Assembly (NCBI GenBank): GCA_944326545.1
Contig: CALVEH010000002.1
Location: forward strand, 248,001 to 312,000
DNA: 64,000 nucleotides
Reading direction: 5' to 3'
Source of the DNA: Candidatus Gastranaerophilales bacterium
Lineage (GTDB): Bacteria > Cyanobacteriota > Vampirovibrionia > Gastranaerophilales > Gastranaerophilaceae
Shown here in pieces: positions 1-9,565 of the stretch. Every line of letters starts with the position of its first letter. Position 1 is the first letter of the stretch. The notes below the pieces were generated by a model, which saw only the letters and a list, made by a program, of their open reading frames with translations, did no database searches and was not told the DNA's origin. Made by a program: the position numbers and the translations under genes.

Positions 1-1769
<1,769 letters not shown>

Positions 1770-1855
1770 TCAAACTATTTTACTCTAACTCTTTTATAAC
1801 ACCGTTTTTTTGGAAAAATTAAAAAATAAACAAAAAATTAATATTTCAGGCATGT

Positions 1856-1890
1856 AAAAGAGTCGGTTGAATATATCAGACCGACTCTTT
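1856..1890 (-). terminator. Intrinsic terminator of the 1914-2414 gene
   Basis: Inverted repeat AGAGTCGGT / ACCGACTCT around a short AT-rich loop. Read on the minus strand it is followed by TTTT. It lies just after the stop codon of the 166-residue gene and separates it from dnaK. Confidence 0.8.
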
Positions 1891-1913
1891 GTTTATGATT
1901 ATTTCCTAATAGC

Positions 1914-2414
1914 TTATTTTCCGCCTTTGTATGCGTCAACAATAGTATGGATTTTGTTAGCCAATAATCCAAAGCCTGCTAAAGCTGCACCAATATATGC
2001 TGCTTTACCACCGAGACCCAATTTAGCACCAGTTTGTGTTGCTTTAGCAAAAGCATTCATAAATGCCATAGAAAGACCTCCTGCTGTTGCATACAAGCCT
2101 ACATCAGTAGCCATATCTACCAGACCGTCTTTTGTTCTGCCATCAAACAACTGTCCTAAGCCTGTTAAAAATGTTGAAGCAATAGCTTTTCCCCAGTTTC
2201 CACCTTTTTTATTTTCTTTTACAGGTTTGGAATCGTCTTTTTTAGCAGAAAATTCAACTGTATCTGTTGCTCTGTTATATTTTTGTCTCAACTCTTCTAC
2301 GCCAGCTTTGTCTGTAACAAAAGCACCAAGATTGCCATTATTTAAAGCAACTGCGTATTTATTATCCCCCATTTTTGTTACATTGTACTGCCCGATTCTT
2401 TCAACACCCAACAT
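1914..2414 (-). CDS. Unknown 166-aa protein with Gly/Ala-rich hydrophobic C-terminal half
   Basis: I do not recognise this family. The first 60 residues look soluble and mixed alpha/beta. A Lys-rich linker (about residues 62-72) leads to a Gly/Ala-rich half with two or three weakly hydrophobic helical stretches (about residues 75-110 and 130-150), ending in KGGK. There is no signal peptide. The weakly hydrophobic, glycine-zipper-like segments suggest peripheral or oligomeric membrane association, but that is inference. It is a single gene with its own terminator between dnaK and the intergenic hairpin region. The start has a plausible GGAAG-type ribosome site. Confidence 0.75.
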   Translation of the reverse strand: MLGVERIGQYNVTKMGDNKYAVALNNGNLGAFVTDKAGVEELRQKYNRATDTVEFSAKKDDSKPVKENKKGGNWGKAIASTFLTGLGQLFDGRTKDGLVDMATDVGLYATAGGLSMAFMNAFAKATQTGAKLGLGGKAAYIGAALAGFGLLANKIHTIVDAYKGGK

Positions 2415-2811
2415 AAGATCTTCCTTTCAACACTTTACACTTATGTTTTAATAAAGTCTTTTTATTATCACTTATTGCTACTACAAAAATAGTTGTTTAT
2501 TGAAATATTGGTATAACAAGCTTTTTAAGAACTTTACATTTGTTTATACAAATATTAGGGCTGATTTTAATTTGAGAGTTTTACATATTTTCAAGATTCA
2601 TCAATCTAATCTAGTGTCGTAACCTGCCGCAAACTAAACTAACCTCTCACAAAACGTGACATTTAGTCACTTTTTGTTCGGCAGAGTGTCACTTTACTCA
2701 CCTTTTAATGTGTCACCCCAAAAATTTGCTCACGTTCTTGTCACAAATTTTTCTCGAACATTTTATGTTTCTTGTATAATATAAGCACTCATTAAATACG
2801 GAAGGTTTTAG
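2415..2811. other. 397-bp gene-free stretch between divergent genes
   Basis: No coding signal is visible. It holds one copy of the hairpin repeat family (2644-2686), followed by further GTCAC/GTGAC words up to about 2750. A TATAAT hexamer at 2775-2780 could be the marC -10 box, but no good -35 pairs with it. Confidence 0.6.
2644..2686. repeat. Hairpin repeat, copy 1 (core TGACATTTAGTCA)
   Basis: Stem AAAACGTGAC, loop ATTTA, stem GTCAC plus a T-run, enclosed by CTCT...AGAG. The same layout recurs at 27636, 44825 and 50533. It is the only copy in the window that is not beside a tRNA gene or in the 44.6-kb repeat cluster. Confidence 0.8.
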
Positions 2812-3456
2812 ATGTTAGAACATTTACATTCGTTTTTAAGCTATTTTTCAAAGCTATTTGTAACGCTTGACGGCATAGGGCTTGCTCCTGTATTCATTGC
2901 TTTAACAGCAAATTCAAAGAAAAAATGGCGCAACATTATGATGAATAAAGCCATTGTTATTGCATTTTTTATATTGCTGTTTTTTGCTTATACAGGTTCT
3001 GTTGTTTTAGATTTGTTGGGAATCAGCCTTACTGCTTTAAAAATTGCAGGAGGTATTTTGCTTTTAATAATGGCGATTGATCTCGTTTTAGGCAATCCTG
3101 AACCGGCAATGAATAACGAAAATAAAGAGGAAAGAAAAGAATCAATGAAAAGAACAGATATATCTGTATTTCCTCTTGCAATACCGCTATTGTCAGGTCC
3201 TGCAACTATAACAATGCTTACTATTTGTATGAAAAACGCTCAAGGAATGCCGCTTGAACGTTCTCTTATCATTGCAGCTCTTGCAGTGAACCTAATAGTT
3301 TGTTGGTTAATATTGAAATTTTCATCTAAAGTTAGCCAATTGCTTGGTAAAACTGGTGTAAGTGTAATAAACAGAATTGTAGGTATTCTACTTGCAGCAA
3401 TGTCTTGCGAATTTTTGATGAATGGTTTAATTGAAATTTTAAAAAACGCTAGGTAA
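2812..3456 (+). CDS. MarC family (UPF0056) integral membrane protein
   Basis: About six transmembrane helices in 214 residues, the usual MarC length. Family features include the conserved early stretch VTLDGIGLAPVFIAL, a PLAIPLLSGPATIT segment opening the second half, and a hydrophobic C-terminal helix. Members sit in the inner membrane; the proposed link to multiple antibiotic resistance in E. coli was not upheld and transport function is unproven. The start follows GGAAGG. It ends four bases before nadA, so the two are probably co-transcribed; no functional link is obvious. Confidence 0.88.
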   Translation: MLEHLHSFLSYFSKLFVTLDGIGLAPVFIALTANSKKKWRNIMMNKAIVIAFFILLFFAYTGSVVLDLLGISLTALKIAGGILLLIMAIDLVLGNPEPAMNNENKEERKESMKRTDISVFPLAIPLLSGPATITMLTICMKNAQGMPLERSLIIAALAVNLIVCWLILKFSSKVSQLLGKTGVSVINRIVGILLAAMSCEFLMNGLIEILKNAR

Positions 3457-3460
3457 AAAA

Positions 3461-4375
3461 ATGGAACATAAAGAATTAGTAAAAAGAATACAGGAATTAA
3501 AGAAAGAAAAAAACGCGATTGTTTTGGCTCATACATATCAAAATGTCGAAATAGATGAAGTTGCTGATTTTTCAGGAGATTCTTTATACCTAAGCCAACA
3601 AGCTGCAAAAACAAACGCTGATGTTATTGTTTTTGCCGGTGTATATTTTATGGCAGAAACTGCAAAAATATTATCACCACAAAAAACAGTATTATTACCG
3701 AACCTCAATGCTGGCTGTGCAATGGCAGATAAAATCAACTTGGCACAATTAAGAGCTTTTAAAGCAAAACATCCTAATATTCCTGTAGTTTGTTATGTAA
3801 ACTCAACAGCAGAAGTTAAGTCAGAATCTGATATTTGCTGTACTAGTGCAAACGCTGTTAATGTTGTAAAATCTTTGAAAGCCAAAGAAGTTCTATTTGT
3901 ACCTGACCAACACCTTGGTTCGTACGTAGAATCCCAACTTGAAGGTGTTAAGGTTATTACTTACCCAGGATTCTGCCCAATACACCACTCAATTACAGTT
4001 GATGACGTAAAAGAGAAAAAATCATTGTATCCAAATGCTCAAGTAATGGTTCATCCAGAGTGCGCTAAAGAAGTTACACAAATGGCTGATTTTGTTGGTT
4101 CTACAACTGCAATTATAAAAGAAGTAAAAAGCAGCAATAAAAAAGAATTTATTATAGTCACTGAAAAAGGCGTTGTTGAAAGATTAGAAAGAGATTGTCC
4201 TGACAAAAAATTTGTTCTTATCAACGAAAAAGCAATCTGTGAAACAATGAAGCTTATTAAGCTGGAGGATATCTTAAACGCTCTTCAAAATAATGAACAT
4301 GAAATAACTGTTGATGAATCTGTTTCTAAAAAAGCAATTAAAGCTATAGACAGAATGGTTAATATAAATGCTTAG
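3461..4375 (+). CDS. nadA: Quinolinate synthase NadA
   Basis: Condenses iminoaspartate with dihydroxyacetone phosphate to quinolinate in de novo NAD synthesis, using a 4Fe-4S cluster. The 304-residue length matches the short NadA type. Likely cluster cysteines are C86 (NAGCAMAD), C172 (PGFCPIHH) and C260 (AICETMKLI); the last motif is usually CPNMK, so this is a slightly divergent version. His24 (AHTYQ) and the HPEC motif are also present. nadB and nadC are not in the window. It follows marC by four bases and ends at a strong bidirectional terminator. Confidence 0.96.
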   Translation: MEHKELVKRIQELKKEKNAIVLAHTYQNVEIDEVADFSGDSLYLSQQAAKTNADVIVFAGVYFMAETAKILSPQKTVLLPNLNAGCAMADKINLAQLRAFKAKHPNIPVVCYVNSTAEVKSESDICCTSANAVNVVKSLKAKEVLFVPDQHLGSYVESQLEGVKVITYPGFCPIHHSITVDDVKEKKSLYPNAQVMVHPECAKEVTQMADFVGSTTAIIKEVKSSNKKEFIIVTEKGVVERLERDCPDKKFVLINEKAICETMKLIKLEDILNALQNNEHEITVDESVSKKAIKAIDRMVNINA

Positions 4376-4392
4376 ATAAGAATTTTCTTAAA

Positions 4393-4428
4393 TAAAAAAA
4401 CGTCTCTCAAAGAGAGAGACGTTTTTTT
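4393..4428. terminator. Bidirectional terminator between nadA and ispF
   Basis: Near-perfect hairpin AACGTCTCTC / GAGAGACGTT with A-runs before and T-runs after, so it can end transcripts from both converging genes. Confidence 0.9.
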
Positions 4429-4438
4429 ATTGTAATGA

Positions 4439-4924
4439 TTATATATCAATTTCTTCAAGCAAAACTACAGCATCAACAGCGAGACATTTGCCTTCTCCAA
4501 TTGGTCCCATCATTTCCATCGTTTTGGCTTTTACAGAAACTTGTGAAAACTGAAGATTTAAAACCTTTGCAAGATTTGCTCTGATTTCGTCTATATATGG
4601 TGCAAGCCTTGGGTACTGTGTTTTAATTGTTGCGTCTATGTTATTTATTTTATAACCTGCTTTTACAACATCATAGAGTGTTTGTGCTAATAATTCTGTA
4701 CTATCACACCCAAAATATCTCGGATCTGTATCAGGAAAATGGTGTCCTATATCACCAAGAGCAAGAGCTCCCAGCAAAGCATCTATAATTGCATGACAAA
4801 GTGCATCAGCATCAGAATGTCCCAAAAGTCCTTTATTGTGGTCAATTCTAACACCACCTAAAATAAAATCTCTATCCGGCGCAAATTGGTGCAAATCAAA
4901 GCCTTGTCCGATTCTAAAATGCAT
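4439..4924 (-). CDS. ispF: 2-C-methyl-D-erythritol 2,4-cyclodiphosphate synthase
   Basis: MEP-pathway enzyme that makes the cyclic diphosphate precursor of isoprenoids; a cytosolic zinc trimer. The 161-residue length is typical. Metal ligands are in GFDLH (Asp10, His12) and GDIGHHFPDTD. The C-terminal signature reads KAKTMEMMGPIGEG, a variant of the common KATTTE-type signature. Its start lies inside the end of the HAD gene (11-bp overlap), indicating translational coupling. It is last in the order aspS-nudix-HAD-ispF. Confidence 0.96.
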   Translation of the reverse strand: MHFRIGQGFDLHQFAPDRDFILGGVRIDHNKGLLGHSDADALCHAIIDALLGALALGDIGHHFPDTDPRYFGCDSTELLAQTLYDVVKAGYKINNIDATIKTQYPRLAPYIDEIRANLAKVLNLQFSQVSVKAKTMEMMGPIGEGKCLAVDAVVLLEEIDI

Positions 4925-5726
4925 ATTTTTCTCCTATAAATTTTCCAACAGCAGTCACAACCCCATCATCATCCACAGAGTCAGTGACAAAATCAGCTAA
5001 ATTTTTCAAATCTTTAGTAGCATTACCCATTGCAACTTTTGTACCTGCAGCAAGTAACATTTCTATGTCATTATCTTGATCTCCGCAGGCCATAATTTCT
5101 TCTTTTTTTATCCCCCACATATCGGCAAGAAAACGAACAGCATTTCCTTTAGTTGCCTCAGGGTTTGAAAACTCACAGAAACGAGAAGTTGAACGAACCA
5201 CATACAACTTGTCTTTATACTTTTCAGCCATCTCTTTTTGCAAATTTTCTATCAATACAGGGTCATCATCTATAGCTAAAACTTTATTCAGCCCTTTTAA
5301 ATCCATATCATCGCAGTCGCCAACAACTTTATATGATATGTTTCTGGCATCGACATATTCTCTTATTAATCTGTCATCTTTTTCAACAATAAGGTTATCA
5401 TTTATATATAAGTTAAAAAAGATATTTCTCTCTTTCAAAACAGAAATAACATCACGAGCAAGCTCAACATCCATGTTTATTTCAAGGAGTGTTTTATCAT
5501 CATTCAAAAAATCTTTTATAATCCCGCCTTGATAACAGATAACAGGAGTATTAAGCCCAAGTTCTTGAGCAATAAACTTTGTTGCTGCATACATTCTGCC
5601 TGTGCACAAAACAACCTTGATACCATCTTGCACTAAAGCCTTAAGGGTGTTTTTGACCCTGTCAGAAGCAGTATAATCTTTTCTAAAGATTGTTCCATCT
5701 ATATCCAGAACCAGCATTTTTATCAT
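4914..5726 (-). CDS. HAD superfamily Cof-type phosphatase
   Basis: Cytosolic haloacid dehalogenase-like phosphatase of the Cof/YidA type (C2B cap); substrates are usually sugar phosphates or flavin nucleotides and cannot be told from sequence. Motif I is VLDIDGTI, motif II CTGR, and motif IV GDQDNDIEML near the C-terminus. An in-frame extension reaches position 5780, but I place the start at MIKMLVLDIDGT because the catalytic Asp motif should lie within the first ten residues. It lies 17 bp after the nudix gene and overlaps ispF. Confidence 0.9.
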   Translation of the reverse strand: MIKMLVLDIDGTIFRKDYTASDRVKNTLKALVQDGIKVVLCTGRMYAATKFIAQELGLNTPVICYQGGIIKDFLNDDKTLLEINMDVELARDVISVLKERNIFFNLYINDNLIVEKDDRLIREYVDARNISYKVVGDCDDMDLKGLNKVLAIDDDPVLIENLQKEMAEKYKDKLYVVRSTSRFCEFSNPEATKGNAVRFLADMWGIKKEEIMACGDQDNDIEMLLAAGTKVAMGNATKDLKNLADFVTDSVDDDGVVTAVGKFIGEKYAF

Positions 5727-5743
5727 GTTGTTATTCCGTAAGC

Positions 5744-6280
5744 CTAAACGCTCTCTATATTGTATCTTGCAAGTGCACAAATTGTCTTTGCATCATTAAT
5801 TGTACCATTTTTTATGAGTTTGTACACCTCACTTAAAGGAAGCTCAAAATAATCGAGTATTTCACCCTCATCAGGATCAGGTTTATCAAAAGTCAAATCT
5901 GTTGCCTTAAAAAGATAGAGTTTTTCATCACAAATACCAAATGTTGTAAAAATATACCCTAATGACTCCCAGTTTTTTGCAATATAGCCTGTTTCTTCTC
6001 TTAACTCTCTTTTAGCAGCAAAAAGAGGATCTTCTCCTTTTTCCAAACGTCCTGCAGGCAGCTCAGTTTGAACTGATTTTACTGCATAGCGGTTTTGTTT
6101 GACGAGAAGAACATTGTTGTCGTCTTTTATTGCAAGAATCACAACACCACCGGGGTGATGAATAATTTCTCTATTTCTTTTCAATCCATCAGATAAAACT
6201 ATCTCATCGCTTGTAATATCAAAAATCCGTCCTTTATAGACGGTTTTTGATGATAAAGTTTTTTCTTCAAATTTATCCAT
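5744..6280 (-). CDS. NUDIX hydrolase, ADP-ribose pyrophosphatase type
   Basis: Probably hydrolyses ADP-ribose or related nucleoside diphosphates. The full Nudix box runs from GRLEKGE to RELREETGYI, matching GX5EX7REUXEEXGU. N-terminal KTVYKGRIFDI and the PAG before the box match the ADP-ribose subfamily. I start at MDKFEEKTL, whose ATG overlaps the aspS stop in TAATG; a longer frame would run into aspS. Length is 178 residues. It is the second gene of the aspS operon. Confidence 0.9.
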   Translation of the reverse strand: MDKFEEKTLSSKTVYKGRIFDITSDEIVLSDGLKRNREIIHHPGGVVILAIKDDNNVLLVKQNRYAVKSVQTELPAGRLEKGEDPLFAAKRELREETGYIAKNWESLGYIFTTFGICDEKLYLFKATDLTFDKPDPDEGEILDYFELPLSEVYKLIKNGTINDAKTICALARYNIESV

Positions 6281-8079
6281 TATACTTTTGCTTCGTGTCT
6301 TACTGTTGATCTCAAATGTAATTCCATAAGCTGTTCTTCTGATGCATAAGTTGGTGCATTTGTCATCAAGCACTTTGCAGCAGAGTTTTTAGGGAATGCA
6401 ATTACTTCTCTGATAGAAGTATTGTGAGTTAACAATGCGACCAATCTGTCAAGACCGATTGCAAGACCTGCGTGTGGAGGTGTTCCGTATTGGAAGGCTT
6501 GAAGCATAAATCCAAATTTTTGTTGAACATCTTCTTCAGAAAGTCCTAAAGCATCAAATACTTTTCTTTGAACTTCTGTAGAGTGAATTCTAACTGAACC
6601 GCCACCCAATTCTGTTCCGTTGTAAACAATGTCATAAGCGATAGAACGAACATTCAACGGGTCTGTTTTCATCTTATCAACATCTTCAAGGTTTGGAGAT
6701 GTGAATGGATGGTGCATAGCCATAACTCTATCAAATTCTTTGCTGTATTCAAACATTGGGAAATCAACAACCCATAATAAAGCATGTTTATCTTTATCGA
6801 TGAGGTTAAGTTTTTCACCAAAGAACAATCTGAATCTGCCCATAACGTCATAAGTTGTTTTCTTATCATCTGCAACAAAGAATACAACATCGCCTGGTTT
6901 TGCATCTGCTTTAACTTTTAGGGCTTCGATTTGTTCTTCTGTTAAGAATTTCAATATAGGAGACTTAACTGTTCCGTCTTCCATATAAGTAATCCAAGCG
7001 ATACCTTTAGCACCGAAAGAAATTGCAGTAGAACGAACATCATCCATTTCTTTTCTTGAATATCCTGCAATACCAGGAATTTTAATAGCTTTAGCAATAC
7101 CGCCGTTTTTCAAAGTTTCTTTAACAGGCTCAAATGTAGATTCCATCATGATATCTGAAATATCAAAGAGCTCTAAGCCGAAACGAGCATCAGGCTTGTC
7201 AGAACCGAATCTGTCCATAGCTTCTTGCCAGCTGATTCTTGTAAACGGAGCCTTAACTTCAACACCAGCTGCTTTAAATGCTTCTTCAATCAAGCCTTCA
7301 GTTAATGCGATAACATCATCTTGAGTAGCAAATGACATTTCCATATCAACTTGTGTAAACTCAGGCTGTCTGTCAGCTCTTAAGTCTTCATCACGGAAGC
7401 ATTTTGCTATTTGATAGTATTTTTCAATACCGCCAACCATTAACAATTGTTTAAATATTTGTGGTGATTGTGGCAATGCGTAGAATTTACCTTCTTGAAC
7501 ACGGCTGGGAACGAGATAATCTCTTGCACCTTCCGGAGTTGTATTAATAAGGATAGGAGTTTCAACTTCCATAAATTCTGCATTATTAAGGTAATTTCTG
7601 ATTGCTGTAACAATCTTATGTCTCAATCTCAAATTGCTAGCCATTTGAGGACGTCTGATGTCCAAATATCTGTATTTTAAACGAATATCTTCTTTTGTAT
7701 CGTCAGAAGAAAGTTCAAAAGGCAATAGTTTTGCTTCTGAAAAGATTTTAACTTCTGTAGGATACATTTCTATTTCCCCTGTAGCCAACTCAGGGTTATA
7801 AGTTTCTGCAGGTCTTTTAGAAATTTTTCCTGATACTTGGATAACATATTCGTCTTTTAATTTAGAAAAAACTTCATGCACAGATGGGTTAATTTGAGGG
7901 TCTGCAACAACTTGGAAGAATCCTGTTTTATCTCTTAATTCAACAAATATAATACCGCCAAGGTCACGAACAGCAGATACCCAACCTGCAAGAGTAACCT
8001 CTTTATCTATGTCGGCAATTGTTAAATCTTCGTTATAATGTGTCTTCATAGAAGAAAATGTATGAGCAAATGTTGTCAT
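6280..8079 (-). CDS. aspS: Aspartyl-tRNA synthetase, bacterial type
   Basis: Charges tRNA-Asp; in organisms lacking AsnRS it may also charge tRNA-Asn for amidation. The 599 residues show an N-terminal OB-fold anticodon domain (GWVSAVRDLGG), class II motif 2 (FRDEDLRADRQPEF), the bacterial GAD insertion, and motif 3 (GLAIGLDRLVALL). I choose MTTFAHTF as start, with GGGA seven bases upstream; the frame runs 18 codons further but without a ribosome site. First gene of the operon; the repeat array lies upstream. Whether it is discriminating cannot be decided here. Confidence 0.95.
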   Translation of the reverse strand: MTTFAHTFSSMKTHYNEDLTIADIDKEVTLAGWVSAVRDLGGIIFVELRDKTGFFQVVADPQINPSVHEVFSKLKDEYVIQVSGKISKRPAETYNPELATGEIEMYPTEVKIFSEAKLLPFELSSDDTKEDIRLKYRYLDIRRPQMASNLRLRHKIVTAIRNYLNNAEFMEVETPILINTTPEGARDYLVPSRVQEGKFYALPQSPQIFKQLLMVGGIEKYYQIAKCFRDEDLRADRQPEFTQVDMEMSFATQDDVIALTEGLIEEAFKAAGVEVKAPFTRISWQEAMDRFGSDKPDARFGLELFDISDIMMESTFEPVKETLKNGGIAKAIKIPGIAGYSRKEMDDVRSTAISFGAKGIAWITYMEDGTVKSPILKFLTEEQIEALKVKADAKPGDVVFFVADDKKTTYDVMGRFRLFFGEKLNLIDKDKHALLWVVDFPMFEYSKEFDRVMAMHHPFTSPNLEDVDKMKTDPLNVRSIAYDIVYNGTELGGGSVRIHSTEVQRKVFDALGLSEEDVQQKFGFMLQAFQYGTPPHAGLAIGLDRLVALLTHNTSIREVIAFPKNSAAKCLMTNAPTYASEEQLMELHLRSTVRHEAKV

Positions 8080-8190
8080 TTTTATATTCCCTATCCTTAA
8101 TAATATTGCGTAATACAAATTTATAACAAACAAAGCAGATAATCAAATCTACAACTCATAAGCTTCAAGAGAGTACAGGGCTATAGCCAT

Positions 8191-8575
8191 AAACAAACAC
8201 AAATGGACTTGTTGTAAATGATTAAGATGTTTAGTTTTTATAGTTAGTCAAGATATTGAAGCCTTATGAAAAAACAAAACACAAATGGACTTGTTGTAAA
8301 TGATTAATGTGCTTAGTTGTCATAGTCAGACAAGATATTGAAGCCTTATGAAAAAACAAAACACAAATGGACTTGTTGTCTACAGATTAGGTGTTCAATT
8401 GGCATAGTTCGCAAAGATAAAGAAGCCCTATAAAAAACTGAAAATTCAAAGAATTAAGTTGTGGAAGGGGCTGTGCCCCTAAACAACGATGAATGGACTT
8501 GTTATTAACAATTTAGGTGTTTAGTTGTCATAGTTCGCCAAGATAAAGAAGCCCTATAAAAAAAACAAAGATTTA
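8191..8575. repeat. Four imperfect tandem copies of an about 80-bp repeat
   Basis: Units start near 8195, 8277, 8358 and 8480. Each contains ATGGACTTGTTGT, then a TTAG-TGT stretch, then CATAGT, then a GATA-rich part with GAAGCCyTATrAAAAA. The fourth is preceded by a GGGGCTGTGCCCC hairpin. A further copy lies inverted at 44582-44662. The repeats fill most of the aspS-ricT gap; no gene is seen in it. Confidence 0.85.
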
Positions 8576-8611
8576 TGATAGAATACAAGAGGGAGTACAA
8601 TAGGATAAAAA

Positions 8612-9538
8612 ATGATAAAATACGCTGTTAATTTAATAAAGAACACTTTTCACCCCTTACAAATAGCAGAATCAGCTCATGTTGAGCACGGTCAGCTTGT
8701 TCTTGTGAGAACAGAAAAAGGTGAAGAAGTTGCAAAGGTTTTTGCCGTTAACCCAATGATTGCGAAATGTTGGGAAAAGAAAATGCCTGAAGCCGTACCC
8801 TTAATAAGAGTTTTAGGCAAACAAGATATGCAAACACTTGAAGAAATAAAAATTGCAGAGGAAGAGGCTTTTAAAATATGTAAAAGTCTTGTTGCTCAGC
8901 ATAACCTTTGTATGAATCTTGTTCAAACAAAATACACTTTTGACAGAAGAAAAATCACATTTTATTATACAGCGCCTGAAAGAGTTGATTTTAGAGCACT
9001 TTTAAAAGATTTAACACAAGCGTTCAAACGTGTAAGAATAGACTTGCGTCACATCGGCGTAAGAGATGAAACTTCTATTTTAGAAGGTAACGGACTTTGC
9101 GGAAGACCGTTTTGCTGCTGCTCTTTTTTAAGAAAATTTGACTCTATAAACATAAAACTTGCAAAAGACCAAGGTATGCCGATTACACCTGGAAAAATTT
9201 CAGGAACTTGCGGCAGACTTTTGTGCTGTCTTAACTACGAATACAAAAACTACATTGATGCAGCCAAAGATATGCCGCCTATCGGTTGTGGTGTTATGAC
9301 GCCTGATGGTCTTGGCAGAGTTTGTTCATTGCATTTCTTATGTAATGAAATTGCTGTTAAAACAGAAGACGGCAAAATTAAAAACTTCAAAAAAGAAGAA
9401 CTTGAAATGGTTGACTCTGACGTTAATATCGATATTGATATTTCAGATACAAACAATTTGTATCAGGAACAATCAGATTACAATGTTGATATAAAACAGT
9501 TGGAAGATGATAGAAACAGTTCTACAGGCAATGTTTAA
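8612..9538 (+). CDS. ricT: PSP1-domain protein, RicT (YaaT)-like
   Basis: Homologue of Bacillus RicT/YaaT, which with RicA and RicF forms an iron-sulfur complex acting on RNA maturation with RNase Y and on phosphorelay signalling. The PSP1 core is clear: GEEVAKV near the N-terminus, RVDFRALLKDL in the middle, then two Cys clusters, CGRPFCCCSFL and CGRLLCCLNYE. The last 50 residues are acidic and probably disordered. AGGAT precedes the start. It is followed after 27 bp by the FlhA-like gene; ricA and ricF are not seen. Confidence 0.92.
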   Translation: MIKYAVNLIKNTFHPLQIAESAHVEHGQLVLVRTEKGEEVAKVFAVNPMIAKCWEKKMPEAVPLIRVLGKQDMQTLEEIKIAEEEAFKICKSLVAQHNLCMNLVQTKYTFDRRKITFYYTAPERVDFRALLKDLTQAFKRVRIDLRHIGVRDETSILEGNGLCGRPFCCCSFLRKFDSINIKLAKDQGMPITPGKISGTCGRLLCCLNYEYKNYIDAAKDMPPIGCGVMTPDGLGRVCSLHFLCNEIAVKTEDGKIKNFKKEELEMVDSDVNIDIDISDTNNLYQEQSDYNVDIKQLEDDRNSSTGNV

Positions 9539-9565
9539 TTTTAGTTAACACGGGAATTTTGAAAT

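Noticed and set aside
1867-2451. 194-residue frame on the plus strand
   Set aside because: It is the antisense of the 1914-2414 gene, which has a ribosome site and terminator of its own.
8191-8575. CRISPR array
   Set aside because: Units are about 80 bp, differ in length and abut without unique spacers of constant size; no cas genes are near.
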